This document shows positions 48,327-57,182 of a stretch of 64,000 nucleotides of DNA, piece after piece; position 1 is the stretch's first letter; every line of letters begins with the position of its first letter. The notes under the pieces were generated by a model that was given only the letters and a program-made list of their open reading frames with translations, did not search any database and was not told where the DNA came from. Position numbers and translations under genes: made by a program. The DNA is from Ectobacillus ponti (GTDB lineage: Bacteria > Bacillota > Bacilli > Bacillales > Bacillaceae_G), in contig NZ_JANCLT010000004.1 of NCBI RefSeq assembly GCF_024294785.1, positions 1-64,000 of the forward strand, read 5' to 3'.

Positions 48327-48471
48327 TTGCCAAAAGAAATTGGGTGCCGTGGAGGGAAAAAGGACCGCAAGCTGCCGCAGCACATTCCCGGAAGGATGGG
48401 AGAGCCGTTCTGCCTGGAGATATGGGAAGGCACGCTTATAATAGAGGAACCGCTAAGAAGGAGGAATTCAT

Positions 48472-49167
48472 TTGCTGACATATGAAACATGGGCAGAGGC
48501 TACAGTGCCCTTTGATCAGGAGGATGGAACGAAGGGAGCCCTGTCTGTATTGCGCTGGGCGTACGAGCAGTACGGCGAAGAAGTGGTCTATGCCTGCAGC
48601 ATGGGCGTCGAAGGCATGATTCTGCTGCATCTGATTTCACAGGTAAAGCCGGATGCCAAGGTTGTCTTTCTGGACACCAACAAACACTTTAAAGAAACAT
48701 ATGAGTTGATTGACCGCGTGAAGGCCCGTTTCCCGCAGCTGCGCATTGAAATGAAGCAGCCGGACTTGACGCTGGAGGAGCAGGCAGCCGAGCATGGTGA
48801 TGAGCTGTGGAAGACAAATTCGAACCTGTGCTGCCAAATCCGCAAGGTGCGCCCGCTTGAAGAGGCGCTGAGCGGAGCAACAGCCTGGATTTCCGGCTTG
48901 CGCCGCGAGCAGTCGCCAACGCGTGCCAACACGCAGTTTTTGAATCTGGACAACAAATTCCAATCCATTAAAATCTGCCCGCTCATTCACTGGACGTGGA
49001 AGGAAGTATGGCGCTATGTATACAAGAATGACCTGCCATATAACCCGCTGCATGATATCGGCTATCCGAGCATCGGCTGTGAAACCTGCACGCTTCCGGC
49101 AAACGGGGATTCCCGTGACGGCCGTTGGTCCGGCTCGACGAAAACTGAATGCGGTCTGCATCAGTAG
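48472..49167 (+). CDS. cysH: Phosphoadenylyl/adenylyl-sulfate reductase
   Basis: A 231-aa thioredoxin-dependent reductase that makes sulfite. [17 protein letters not shown] and IGCETCTLP supply the four Cys for a [4Fe-4S] cluster, as in Bacillus-type enzymes that accept APS or PAPS; the catalytic Cys is in TKTECGLHQ at the C-terminus. TTG 48472 is the start, after AAGGAGG. It is the first gene of the cys operon. Confidence 0.94.
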   Translation: MLTYETWAEATVPFDQEDGTKGALSVLRWAYEQYGEEVVYACSMGVEGMILLHLISQVKPDAKVVFLDTNKHFKETYELIDRVKARFPQLRIEMKQPDLTLEEQAAEHGDELWKTNSNLCCQIRKVRPLEEALSGATAWISGLRREQSPTRANTQFLNLDNKFQSIKICPLIHWTWKEVWRYVYKNDLPYNPLHDIGYPSIGCETCTLPANGDSRDGRWSGSTKTECGLHQ

Positions 49168-49179
49168 GGAGATGAAGCT

Positions 49180-50238
49180 ATGATTCTCGCTTTTCTTGTT
49201 GCTTTCTTTTTCGCCATGAATATTGGGGCGAGCGGAGCCGCAGCTTCTATGGGAGTCGCATACGGCTCCGGCGCCATCAAGAGGCGCTGGGTTGCTTTGG
49301 TCATTTGCGCAGTGGCGATTGTCGGCGGGTCCGTCTTCGGCGGACAGAAGGTTGTGAAAACCATCAGCTCAGGCCTTATTCCGGAGCAGGTGTTCACGGT
49401 GCAGGTGGCCATGCTGGCACTGCTGGCGGCAACCTTGTCTCTGTTTATTGCCAATGTGCTGGGCATTCCGCTTTCCACCAGTGAGATCACGATTGGAGCA
49501 GTGGCGGGAGTGGGAATCGCCTATCATGTCCTGTATATCAAGCAGCTGTTGTTCATCATCATGTTTTGGCTCATTACGCCGGTTGTCGCTTTTACCCTTA
49601 CATTTGTCATCGGGAAGCTCATTCACAGGGTTAAATCCAAGTATCCGGATTTGGAAAACGGAAAATGGCGCCCTCTCTTTATCTTCCTGGTGATCCTGAC
49701 CGGCTTTTTTGAAGCATACTCAGCCGGTATGAAAAATGTCGCCAACGCGATTGCGCCGCTGGTCGGGGCGCATCTGTTGACTATAGATACAGCTTTGCTG
49801 CTCGGCGGGTTGTTCGTGGCGCTTGGCGCCATTCTGCTGGGCCGCCGCGTGCTGGAGACGAACGGAAAGAAAATTACCAAAGTTTCCTTGCTTGAGGGAA
49901 TTTCCATTTCGGCAACAAGCTCCACACTCGTCATTTCAGCTGCCCTGTTCGGCATTCCGCTGCCGATCGCGCAAATCACCACCTCCTCCATTGTCGGCAT
50001 TGGCTCGGCGCAGGAGGGATGGAAGGTATTTCAAAAAGGGATTGTCACCCAGATGCTGAAGGTCTGGTTTGTGGCCCCGTTCATCTCCATGCTGCTTGCC
50101 TACTCGTTCATTAAAATGCTGCAAAGCGACGGCTATGCCATCTTCATGGTTGCGGCCGGAGTGTTGGCAACACTTGGAGTCATCAGTTTGTTAAAGGATA
50201 CAAAACAGAAGAAGCATGTAGGAGGAATTTCACAATGA
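49180..50238 (+). CDS. cysP: Sulfate permease CysP (PiT family)
   Basis: A 352-aa transporter with about 10-11 membrane helices and two PiT repeats. The first signature is [27 protein letters not shown], the second [20 protein letters not shown]. In Bacillus the PiT member beside cysH carries sulfate or thiosulfate, not phosphate. It follows cysH by 12 nt and overlaps sat by 4 nt. Confidence 0.9.
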   Translation: MILAFLVAFFFAMNIGASGAAASMGVAYGSGAIKRRWVALVICAVAIVGGSVFGGQKVVKTISSGLIPEQVFTVQVAMLALLAATLSLFIANVLGIPLSTSEITIGAVAGVGIAYHVLYIKQLLFIIMFWLITPVVAFTLTFVIGKLIHRVKSKYPDLENGKWRPLFIFLVILTGFFEAYSAGMKNVANAIAPLVGAHLLTIDTALLLGGLFVALGAILLGRRVLETNGKKITKVSLLEGISISATSSTLVISAALFGIPLPIAQITTSSIVGIGSAQEGWKVFQKGIVTQMLKVWFVAPFISMLLAYSFIKMLQSDGYAIFMVAAGVLATLGVISLLKDTKQKKHVGGISQ

Positions 50239-51380
50239 GTTTACCAGCTCACGGAGGAACACTAATTCAACTTGTAGACGAAACATACGAAACCGCTCAT
50301 CTGGCAAAGGAAATCGCTTTGGATGCAACAGCGCTGAGCGACCTGGAATTGATTGCAGTCGGCGCTTACAGCCCGCTGACAGGGTTCCTGAAGCGCGCTG
50401 ACTATGAAGCGGTTGTGGAAGGCATGCGCCTGGCAGACGGCACTGTATGGAGCATTCCGATTACCCTGCCCGTAACAGAAGAGCAAGCAGCCGAGCTGGC
50501 AATTGGGGAAGAAGTGCGCCTGACGCATACTGGCGTGACATACGGTGTGCTGAAGGTGGAAGACATCTATACGCCTGACAAAGAGAAGGAAGCCGCGCTT
50601 GTCTACAAGACAACAGAACTGGCTCACCCGGGCGTGAAGAAAATGATTGAGCGTCCAAACGTATATATCGGCGGCTCCATCGTTCTTGTCAAACGTGTGC
50701 CAAAGGCTGATTTCGCAGAGTTCCGTTTGGATCCGGCAGAAACACGCGCAAAATTTGCGGAGCTTGGCTGGAAGACAGTTGTCGGCTTCCAAACGCGCAA
50801 TCCGGTGCACCGCGCGCATGAATATATCCAAAAATCCGCTCTGGAAATCGTTGATGGCTTGTTCCTGAACCCGCTTGTCGGCGAAACAAAGTCTGATGAT
50901 ATTCCTGCGGATGTGCGCATGGAAAGCTATCAGGTTCTGCTTGAGAACTATTATCCGAAGTCCCGTGTCTTCCTGGCGGTATTCCCGGCGGCCATGCGCT
51001 ATGCCGGCCCGCGTGAAGCGATTTTCCACGCAATGGTGCGCAAAAACTTTGGCTGCACGCACTTTATCGTCGGCCGTGACCATGCCGGTGTCGGCAGCTA
51101 CTACGGCACATACGAAGCACAGGAGATCTTCTCCAACTTCACACCTGAAGAAATCGGCATCGCGACGCTGTTCTTCGAGCACAGCTTCTACTGCAATAAG
51201 TGCGAAGCTATGGCATCCCACAAGACTTGCCCGCATACTGCTGAGGACCATGTAATCCTGTCCGGCACAAAAGTGCGTGAACTGCTGCGCAACGGCGAGC
51301 TGCCGCCAAGCACATTCAGCCGCAAGGAAGTCGTGGAAGTGCTCATTCGCGGGATGAAGCAGAATGAAGTCAAAGCGTAA
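50235..51380 (+). CDS. sat: Sulfate adenylyltransferase
   Basis: A 381-aa ATP sulfurylase of the archaeal/fungal type that makes APS. ATP-binding [19 protein letters not shown] (about 174-192) and [15 protein letters not shown] are typical; a Zn-like [17 protein letters not shown] cluster lies near 316-332. GGAGGA precedes the ATG. It overlaps the cysP end (ATGA). Confidence 0.95.
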   Translation: MSLPAHGGTLIQLVDETYETAHLAKEIALDATALSDLELIAVGAYSPLTGFLKRADYEAVVEGMRLADGTVWSIPITLPVTEEQAAELAIGEEVRLTHTGVTYGVLKVEDIYTPDKEKEAALVYKTTELAHPGVKKMIERPNVYIGGSIVLVKRVPKADFAEFRLDPAETRAKFAELGWKTVVGFQTRNPVHRAHEYIQKSALEIVDGLFLNPLVGETKSDDIPADVRMESYQVLLENYYPKSRVFLAVFPAAMRYAGPREAIFHAMVRKNFGCTHFIVGRDHAGVGSYYGTYEAQEIFSNFTPEEIGIATLFFEHSFYCNKCEAMASHKTCPHTAEDHVILSGTKVRELLRNGELPPSTFSRKEVVEVLIRGMKQNEVKA

Positions 51381-51393
51381 GGGGGAGCAGGGA

Positions 51394-51987
51394 ATGTCTA
51401 CAAATATTACATGGCATGACGCATCTGTTACAAAGGCGGAGCGCCGGCAGGCAAACGGCCGACACAGCTTTGTACTTTGGTTTACTGGACTTTCTGCGTC
51501 CGGCAAGTCTACCGTGGCAAACGCGGTGGCGCGCAAGCTGTTTGACCAGAAAATTGGCAACTACGTCCTGGACGGAGATAATATCCGCCACGGCCTGAAT
51601 AAAAATCTGGGCTTCACGGAAGAAGACCGCAAAGAAAACATCCGCCGCATCGGCGAAGTGGCAAAGCTGTTCGTGGACAGCGGCACCATCGTGCTGACAG
51701 CCTTCATTTCTCCATTCCGCGCGGACCGTACGCAGGTGCGGGATCTGCTGGAAGCGGACGAGTTTATTGAAGTGTTTGTGGATTGCCCGATTGAAGAGTG
51801 CGAAAAGCGTGATCCAAAGGGTCTGTACCAAAAGGCGCGCAATGGCGAAATCAAGCATTTTACGGGGATTGACTCTCCGTATGAAGCGCCGGAGCAGCCG
51901 GAGCTTGTCATTCATACGCACCTTCATTCCATTGAAGATTGTGCGGAGCAGGTTATCCAATATCTGCGTGAAAAAGCGTTCATCTAA
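51394..51987 (+). CDS. cysC: Adenylylsulfate kinase
   Basis: A 197-aa kinase that turns APS into PAPS. P-loop [15 protein letters not shown] (about 36-50), [16 protein letters not shown], and [12 protein letters not shown] follow the family. ATG 51394 follows GGGGGAGCAGG; the upstream frame overlaps sat. A terminator comes directly after, separating it from cobA-sirB. Confidence 0.95.
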   Translation: MSTNITWHDASVTKAERRQANGRHSFVLWFTGLSASGKSTVANAVARKLFDQKIGNYVLDGDNIRHGLNKNLGFTEEDRKENIRRIGEVAKLFVDSGTIVLTAFISPFRADRTQVRDLLEADEFIEVFVDCPIEECEKRDPKGLYQKARNGEIKHFTGIDSPYEAPEQPELVIHTHLHSIEDCAEQVIQYLREKAFI

Positions 51988-52028
51988 AAACGGGGTGGCG
52001 GAGATTTCCTCCGCAATCCCGTTTTTTT
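51986..52028 (+). terminator. Terminator between cysC and cobA
   Basis: ACGGGGTGGCGGAG/CTCCGCAATCCCGT stem with two mispairs, 5-nt loop and seven T's. It starts at the cysC stop. It may lower expression of the siroheme genes. Confidence 0.75.
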
Positions 52029-52058
52029 CTAGGCAGCGGAAGAAAGAGAGGAAGCAGG

Positions 52059-52832
52059 ATGGGAAAGGTATATATTGTCGGTGCCGGGCCGGGGGACCCA
52101 GAGCTTATCACAGTGAAAGGTCTCCGCTGTATTCAGCAGGCGGATGTCATCTTATATGACCGCCTTGTCAATAAAGAGCTGCTGGCCCACGCAAAGCCTG
52201 ATGCCGAGCTGATTTATTGCGGAAAGCTGCCCAATTATCATATTATGCAGCAAGAAACCATCAATGCTTGTCTGGTCAAGCATGCGAGACAGGGGAAAAC
52301 GGTCACCCGGCTGAAGGGCGGCGATCCCTTCGTATTTGGCCGGGGCGCAGAGGAAGCCGAAGCGCTGCACCGCCACGGCGTTTCATTTGAAGTAGTCCCG
52401 GGCATCACCGCCGGGATTGCAGCACCCGCCTATGCCGGTATTCCTGTCACGCATCGGGATGCGGGTGCCAGCTTTGCTATTGTTACCGGGCACCGCCGCG
52501 AGGGAAGTGAAGAGGAGACGAAGTGGGAGAGCCTTGCGAAAGGCATTGATACACTGGCCATTTACATGGGCGTCGCCAATCTTCCTTATATATGCGCACA
52601 GCTGCTGAAGCATGGAAAAAGCGAGCAAACCCCTGTCGCATTGGTGGAGTGGGGCACAACGGTTTCGCAACGGACCGTGACAGGCACGCTTGGGACCATC
52701 GTCACCATTGCCCAGAAGGAGGACGTGCAGAACCCAAGCATGATTGTTGTAGGCGAAGTCGTGCGTTACCGGGAGCGTGTGCAGTGGTTTGAGGAAACAT
52801 TGCGGCAAAACTATATGAGTGAGGTGCTATAA
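52059..52832 (+). CDS. cobA: Uroporphyrinogen-III C-methyltransferase
   Basis: A 257-aa SAM-dependent enzyme that makes precorrin-2 for siroheme, the cofactor of sulfite reductase. VGAGPGDPELITVKGLR is at the N-terminus and VTRLKGGDPFVFGRGAEE near 85. Similar to ylnD/sumT. GAGGAAGCAGG precedes ATG 52059. The end overlaps sirB by one base (TAATG). Confidence 0.94.
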   Translation: MGKVYIVGAGPGDPELITVKGLRCIQQADVILYDRLVNKELLAHAKPDAELIYCGKLPNYHIMQQETINACLVKHARQGKTVTRLKGGDPFVFGRGAEEAEALHRHGVSFEVVPGITAGIAAPAYAGIPVTHRDAGASFAIVTGHRREGSEEETKWESLAKGIDTLAIYMGVANLPYICAQLLKHGKSEQTPVALVEWGTTVSQRTVTGTLGTIVTIAQKEDVQNPSMIVVGEVVRYRERVQWFEETLRQNYMSEVL

Positions 52833-53578
52833 TGCAGGCAGTATTGTACATTTGTCACGGCAGCCGGGTGAAGGAGGCGGGCGAGCAGGCCCGTTTCTTT
52901 GCGGAACGCTGTATGGAAAAAGTGGATGCGCCCATTCAGGAGGTGTGCTTTTTAGAGCTGACTGAGCCGTCCATTGAAGAGGGCTTTCGCCGCTGTGTGG
53001 AGCGCGGCGCGACAACAGTGGCAGCCGTGCCGGTGCTCTTATTGACGGCAGCCCATGCAAAGGAGGATATCCCGCAGGAGCTGGAGAAGGTGCGCCTGGA
53101 GCATCCGCACATCCCGCTTACATACGGCCGTCCGCTCGGCGTGCATCAGGATATCGTGTCCATTTTGCTGGAGCGTATTGGGCCGGAGCGCATCGGCGAG
53201 GATGCGATGGCGCTTCTGGTGGGGCGCGGCAGCAGCGACCCGGATGTGAAACGCGACTTCCGGCAGATTGCGGATTTGCTGCAGGAGACGCACCCGTTTC
53301 AGCGGGTGGATGTCAGCTACTTGGCGGCAGCCGAGCCGACCTTTGAGCAAGGGCTCGCAGCTGCGCGTGAAACAAGTCATCAGCAGATTTTTGTAGTTCC
53401 GTATTTGTTGTTCACAGGTTTGCTGATGAAAGGAATGGAACGAACCATTCGTAAGCTGGCCGACGAGCGCATCATTCTTTGCGAGTATCTCGGCTATCAT
53501 GACAAGCTGGAGCGTGTGATGGTGGAGCGTGTACGGGAAGCCATAGACAGCGAGCCGGTCACTTCCTTTATAAAATGA
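52832..53578 (+). CDS. sirB: Sirohydrochlorin ferrochelatase (CbiX family)
   Basis: A 248-aa class II chelatase that inserts iron into sirohydrochlorin. Two CbiX halves are visible: ICHGSRVKEAGEQA with the metal His at the start, and LVGRGSSDPDVKRDF near 130. LLLTAAHAKEDIPQELE also carries a His. No sirC (ylnF) dehydrogenase follows, though in B. subtilis it completes this operon. A terminator ends the unit. Confidence 0.9.
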   Translation: MQAVLYICHGSRVKEAGEQARFFAERCMEKVDAPIQEVCFLELTEPSIEEGFRRCVERGATTVAAVPVLLLTAAHAKEDIPQELEKVRLEHPHIPLTYGRPLGVHQDIVSILLERIGPERIGEDAMALLVGRGSSDPDVKRDFRQIADLLQETHPFQRVDVSYLAAAEPTFEQGLAAARETSHQQIFVVPYLLFTGLLMKGMERTIRKLADERIILCEYLGYHDKLERVMVERVREAIDSEPVTSFIK

Positions 53579-53581
53579 TGC

Positions 53582-53614
53582 AACCCCTGAGGCAGCCGCC
53601 TTGGGGTTTTTTTA
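53582..53614 (+). terminator. cys-siroheme operon terminator
   Basis: AACCCC-TGA-GGC pairs with GCC-TT-GGGGTT; seven T's follow. Confidence 0.8.
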
Positions 53615-53843
53615 TTGTGTGGATTGCAACCGGCAAAGTGACGAGTGGGGTCGTTGCTTCCTGATAGATGGAATCAGTTTGCCCTGTTTTTTTGCTCTGT
53701 CACATTTTTTAGCTTGGCAGGGCTGTACATGTTAGCAGGTCAATCTTTTGTGCTGTATATTTCGTTCATATATTTAAGGGAAGAGAACGAAATGCCGGGG
53801 ACAGTACACTTGTCCAGCTTTCGTTTGCAGGAGGAGGGGGCAT

Positions 53844-54518
53844 ATGAGGAAAATAGGATTTCTCGGTTTATCAGTCCTGCTGGCGTCCGGTTTACTGAGC
53901 GGATGCGGCCTGTTTCAAAAGGAGGAGCCAAAGCCAGAGCCGCCGGCAGCGGCGGATCAGCAGGGAGGCAATTCAGGACAGCAGGGAGGCAATTTAGGAG
54001 GACAGCAGGGAGACAGACTAGGAGGACAGTTGGGGAATCAATCGGGGGAGCAGCCGTCTCAAACCTACAAGGATGTGTTTGAACAATATAAGATTTATCA
54101 GTTCATTACAAGCTTCAATGATGCCGGTACCGAACTGAATATGTCTCTTTCCAAGCCTTCCGTATACAAAGAGACAGACACCTTTATTGTGTTTGATATT
54201 CCCGCCAACAACGGCTGCTACGTGGACGTTTTCGCTTCCAAAGCAACCGGCAAGTATTATTTTGTCGGGATTACGTCTCCTGGCATTGATGCCGATTCCT
54301 ATAAGGCGTTTTACAGTGGGGTGGTCATCATGCTGTTTCTGCTGGACCCTTCTATGACTTCCGACCGCAGCGAAGCTTTGCTGGGGCAACTGGGATATGG
54401 CACAAGTGCCGTGCAACTGAATCATAAGATCAGTTTTGGTAATGCGACTATCGAGGTTTCCTACGACAGTGCCTCAGAGAGGCTCTATTTTGGTTACAAG
54501 CAGCCGGACGCCAAATAA
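53844..54518 (+). CDS. Lipoprotein, tandem paralog 1
   Basis: A 224-aa lipoprotein. The signal and lipobox are RKIGFLGLSVLLASGLLSGC. A low-complexity Gln/Gly linker follows (about 37-72). The C-terminal domain (about 74-224) begins DVFEQYKIYQFITSFNDAGTE and holds FDIPANNGCYVDVFASKATG, then SMTSDRSEALLGQLGYG. The domain is closely like that of the next gene. GGAGGAGGGGG precedes the ATG. I do not recognise the family. The preceding 145 nt is also shared with the copy downstream. Confidence 0.75.
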   Translation: MRKIGFLGLSVLLASGLLSGCGLFQKEEPKPEPPAAADQQGGNSGQQGGNLGGQQGDRLGGQLGNQSGEQPSQTYKDVFEQYKIYQFITSFNDAGTELNMSLSKPSVYKETDTFIVFDIPANNGCYVDVFASKATGKYYFVGITSPGIDADSYKAFYSGVVIMLFLLDPSMTSDRSEALLGQLGYGTSAVQLNHKISFGNATIEVSYDSASERLYFGYKQPDAK

Positions 54519-54721
54519 AGCTCAACAGCCAGTACAGGCAGTTTGGCTGAAGTGCGCTGAGATGTTTTGTCAAATTTTTCAGCTTGGCACACCTGTCCAT
54601 TTTATTGGGCCAATCTTTTATATACATATCGTGCTCATATATTGAGCGTACAGAGAAAGGCAAGGCCGGGAAAGACTGTCCGGTCTGCTTTCGCTACTAT
54701 CTGATGAGGGGGCGCATATGT

Positions 54722-55375
54722 ATGAAAAAGGTATGGTCCGTGGGCGTATCAGCTCTGCTGGCAGCAGGTCTGCTGAGCGGATGTAATTTGTTTGGCAAGG
54801 GGGAGACAAAGCCGGCAGCACCGACACCGCCGGCGCAACCGGCGCAACCGGCACAGCCAACACAACCGGCACAGCCAGCACAACCGGCACAGCCAGCGCA
54901 ACCGGCACAGCCAACGCAACCGGCACAACCGAACACGAACGTGTTTGAGCAGTATGACATCAATCAATTTATTTCCACATTCAACTCCACAGGAAGCCAG
55001 ATCGGCGTATCGCTCGCCAACCCGAAGGTGTATCAGGACACGAACGAGTATATCGTGTTCAGCATCCCGGCCAATAACGGCTGCGGTATCGGCATTACCG
55101 TAAGCAAGGCAACCGGAAAATATTCAGCTGTCGCCATTGCTTCGACAGGGGTGGATCAAAAGGCATATCAGGACTTTTACAATGCGGCCACGGTTGTGCT
55201 GTTTATGGTTGACAGCTCCCTGACATCGGACCAGGGTGCTTCTCTCCTGAAGCAGCTTGGCTACGGCGTTGCGGCCACCAAGCTGAACCACAGCATCAGC
55301 TTCAGCGGCGGCACCATCAAGGTGACCTATGACAGCGGCCATAATGACCTGATGTTCCTGTATGAGCAAAAATAA
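54722..55375 (+). CDS. Lipoprotein, tandem paralog 2, with a PAQ-repeat linker
   Basis: A 217-aa lipoprotein with lipobox [13 protein letters not shown] (Cys about 21). The linker (about 31-72) is a run of Pro-Ala-Gln/Pro-Thr-Gln triplets, a likely wall-spanning spacer. The C-terminal domain starts [21 protein letters not shown] and shares [19 protein letters not shown] with the upstream copy. The linkers differ completely while the domains are alike, so spacers evolve freely. ATG 54722 is chosen by the GAGGGGG site. A strong bidirectional terminator follows. The DNA repeat gives long spurious open frames on the other strand. Confidence 0.75.
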   Translation: MKKVWSVGVSALLAAGLLSGCNLFGKGETKPAAPTPPAQPAQPAQPTQPAQPAQPAQPAQPAQPTQPAQPNTNVFEQYDINQFISTFNSTGSQIGVSLANPKVYQDTNEYIVFSIPANNGCGIGITVSKATGKYSAVAIASTGVDQKAYQDFYNAATVVLFMVDSSLTSDQGASLLKQLGYGVAATKLNHSISFSGGTIKVTYDSGHNDLMFLYEQK

Positions 55376-55380
55376 ACGAA

Positions 55381-55413
55381 AAAAGTCTCAACCGCTCCCG
55401 GGTTGAGACTTTT
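55381..55413 (+). terminator. Bidirectional terminator
   Basis: AAAAGTCTCAACC/GGTTGAGACTTTT with a 7-nt loop between the lipoprotein and M23 genes. Confidence 0.85.
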
Positions 55414-56605
55414 ATGGTTCCAAATACGGCTTTGGATCGACCGCGTTTGATTTGGCCAGATTCCATTCCCCGACATGCAGCTCGAAGTGCAGGTGCTGCC
55501 CGGTAGAGTCGCCGGTGCTGCCCATTACGCCAATCTGCTGTCCTTGTGACACGGATTGTCCGGTGGCAACGTTGTAGCTGCTGAGGTGCGCGTATACGGT
55601 CGTATACGTTTGGCCATTAATGCGGTGCGAAAGAAAGACTACATTTCCGTATGTTGCGGAATGATAAGCACGAATGACAGTGCCGCCCGCAGCCGCACAT
55701 ACAGAAACATAGCCGGGCTTAGCAATATCCAGTCCATAGTGCATGCGGCCCCAGCGCGGACCAAATCCGGAGGTATAATCCCCCGCAGCCGGCTTGATGA
55801 ACCTTCCCGATTGGGCGCTTGGCGCTGCTGATGAGCTTGAGGATGGCGTATTGAGCTGCTCCTCGGCCATTTCCTTTTGCACCGCTGCCTTTTGCGCCTG
55901 TAAAATGTCCGCCGCTTCCTGGGCGCTTGCCAGCTCCTCGGTTGTTTGGGACAGCTGCTGATGCATAGCCGCAAGCAGCTCTGCTTGCTTTTGCTTATTT
56001 GATTCCAGCTCCTGCTGCTTCAACTGCAAATTATTTGCGTAGGTTTGCAGCTCGAGCTGCTTCTCTGTTATGGCAAGAGTCTCCTGCTGAAGTGCATTTT
56101 GGTCTTGCAGCTGTTCTTCTAATATCTTTTTATCGGAATCTATAATAAGTCGAATGGAATACAAGTTCTCCAGCAAATCACCCAAACTGCGTGAGTCTAT
56201 CAGCATTTCGGCAATAAAATTCGTATGTGGCTGCTCTTGCAGTGTCACCAAACGCTCATTGATGACCTTCTGCCGCTGATCCACCTGCTGTTGCAGCTTA
56301 GCCGCTTGTTCCTGCTGCTTCTCAAGCGCCGTTTCTGTTTGTTGCTTTTGCTTCAAAATGGCAGCCAAATCCTGTGTATTCTTCGCAATGCTTGACCCCA
56401 ATGCGTCCAGCTCCTGCTGCAGCTGCGAAATGCCCTGCTCAAGCAGCTGTTTGGTCTGCTCCTGCTGCTGCACATCCTGCTGTTTATTCTGCAGCTCGGT
56501 TTGGATCCGCTGCAGCTTCTCTGCATTGCTTTCCGCATATGCGAGGACAGGGGCGATGAGAAGGCAGCCTGCCGCCGCAATGCTGATCATTGCTTGTTTG
56601 CTCAT
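55412..56605 (-). CDS. EnvC-like M23 peptidoglycan hydrolase
   Basis: A 397-aa exported protein. Signal peptide about 1-25 (AAAGCLLIAPVLAYA). Residues about 26-255 form long Gln/Glu-rich coiled coils, as in EnvC/CwlO-type proteins. A Ser-rich hinge follows, then the LytM/M23 domain (about 278-397). Zn ligands lie in MHYGLDIAKPGYV, TVYAHLSSYN and GQHLHFELHVGEW, so it looks catalytically competent. It should cut cross-bridges or stem peptides, with the coiled coil for regulation. ATG 56605 has GGGAGAGGTG before it; the longer frame to 56755 lacks a site. Confidence 0.9.
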   Translation of the reverse strand: MSKQAMISIAAAGCLLIAPVLAYAESNAEKLQRIQTELQNKQQDVQQQEQTKQLLEQGISQLQQELDALGSSIAKNTQDLAAILKQKQQTETALEKQQEQAAKLQQQVDQRQKVINERLVTLQEQPHTNFIAEMLIDSRSLGDLLENLYSIRLIIDSDKKILEEQLQDQNALQQETLAITEKQLELQTYANNLQLKQQELESNKQKQAELLAAMHQQLSQTTEELASAQEAADILQAQKAAVQKEMAEEQLNTPSSSSSAAPSAQSGRFIKPAAGDYTSGFGPRWGRMHYGLDIAKPGYVSVCAAAGGTVIRAYHSATYGNVVFLSHRINGQTYTTVYAHLSSYNVATGQSVSQGQQIGVMGSTGDSTGQHLHFELHVGEWNLAKSNAVDPKPYLEP

Positions 56606-56827
56606 GTGCACCTCTCCCTTCCTACCGTACTTGTTATACCATAAGGATTCATGACATGCCATGGTTATTGCTGGTGTAACAGTTGCGTAATGGTAATATA
56701 ATGATGGAAGGGAGAGTGTGTTGTCTCTATACCGCGTGAAATGGAAATGCAGCATTTAATACAGGACTTTCCATATGGAACTGCGAATGAAATGTAGAGA
56801 GCACAGGGAAAAGTGAGGGGGGAAACT

Positions 56828-56983
56828 TTGAAAAAACATGAGTGGAGCTTTTTGATTGGTTTGGCTGTTGGGTTTTTGCTGGCAAAGCCGATCCGGATTT
56901 ATAATATTAATGGAAACAGCCATGCGACAATCCAATTGAACAGCCGCACCTACGGGCAGGGAAACAAGACGGGAAGCAGCTAG
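56828..56983 (+). CDS. Small single-pass membrane protein, 51 aa
   Basis: TTG 56828 follows GAGGGGGG. The product has MKKHEWSFLIGLAVGFLLAK at the N-terminus, one membrane helix, and a polar outside tail rich in Asn/Ser (NINGNSHATIQLNSRTYGQ). Not recognised. A short terminator overlaps its end. Confidence 0.55.
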   Translation: MKKHEWSFLIGLAVGFLLAKPIRIYNINGNSHATIQLNSRTYGQGNKTGSS

Positions 56984-57001
56984 AAAGCGCTTCCTGTTTT
57001 T
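56971..57001 (+). terminator. Terminator of the 51-aa gene
   Basis: GGAAGC/GCTTCC stem with an 11-nt loop and five T's, partly inside the coding sequence. Confidence 0.55.
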
Positions 57002-57110
57002 GTTGTCAAGATACAAAATTTATATTTACATAATGTTTAAGTTATTGTCAGATTGTGAAATTTCGTTTATCATAACAAAGGTGCATACCGTGCATACGAA
57101 ATAGATAGAA

Positions 57111-57149
57111 AAATCTAACAAATAATGAAATTTCCATTCTGTTAGATTT
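57111..57149. repeat. Inverted repeat upstream of the glutamate symporter
   Basis: AAATCTAACA at 57111-57120 and TGTTAGATTT at 57140-57149 are perfect 10-bp inverted arms around 19 nt. They end 34 nt before the symporter start. No T run follows on the plus strand, so an operator or leader hairpin is more likely than a terminator. A small direct repeat GTGCATAC occurs twice just upstream (57081-57097). Confidence 0.5.
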
Positions 57150-57182
57150 GAATATTCACCCTTAAAGAAGGAGGTTGTTTTT

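Noticed and set aside
48327-48471. Second SAM-I riboswitch before cysH
   Set aside because: GTGCCGTGGAGGGA looks alike at first sight, but the remaining core elements (GCAACC, AAGGTGC, GATAAG) are missing.
54790-54930. CRISPR-like short repeats
   Set aside because: The 9-12 nt periodicity is codon-based (Pro-Ala-Gln) and in frame with the lipoprotein; there are no spacers or cas genes.
54697-54963. Cys/Gly-Ala repeat protein on the minus strand (GCAG-type repeats)
   Set aside because: It is the reverse complement of the Pro-Ala-Gln linker of the lipoprotein; the repeat alone keeps the frame open.
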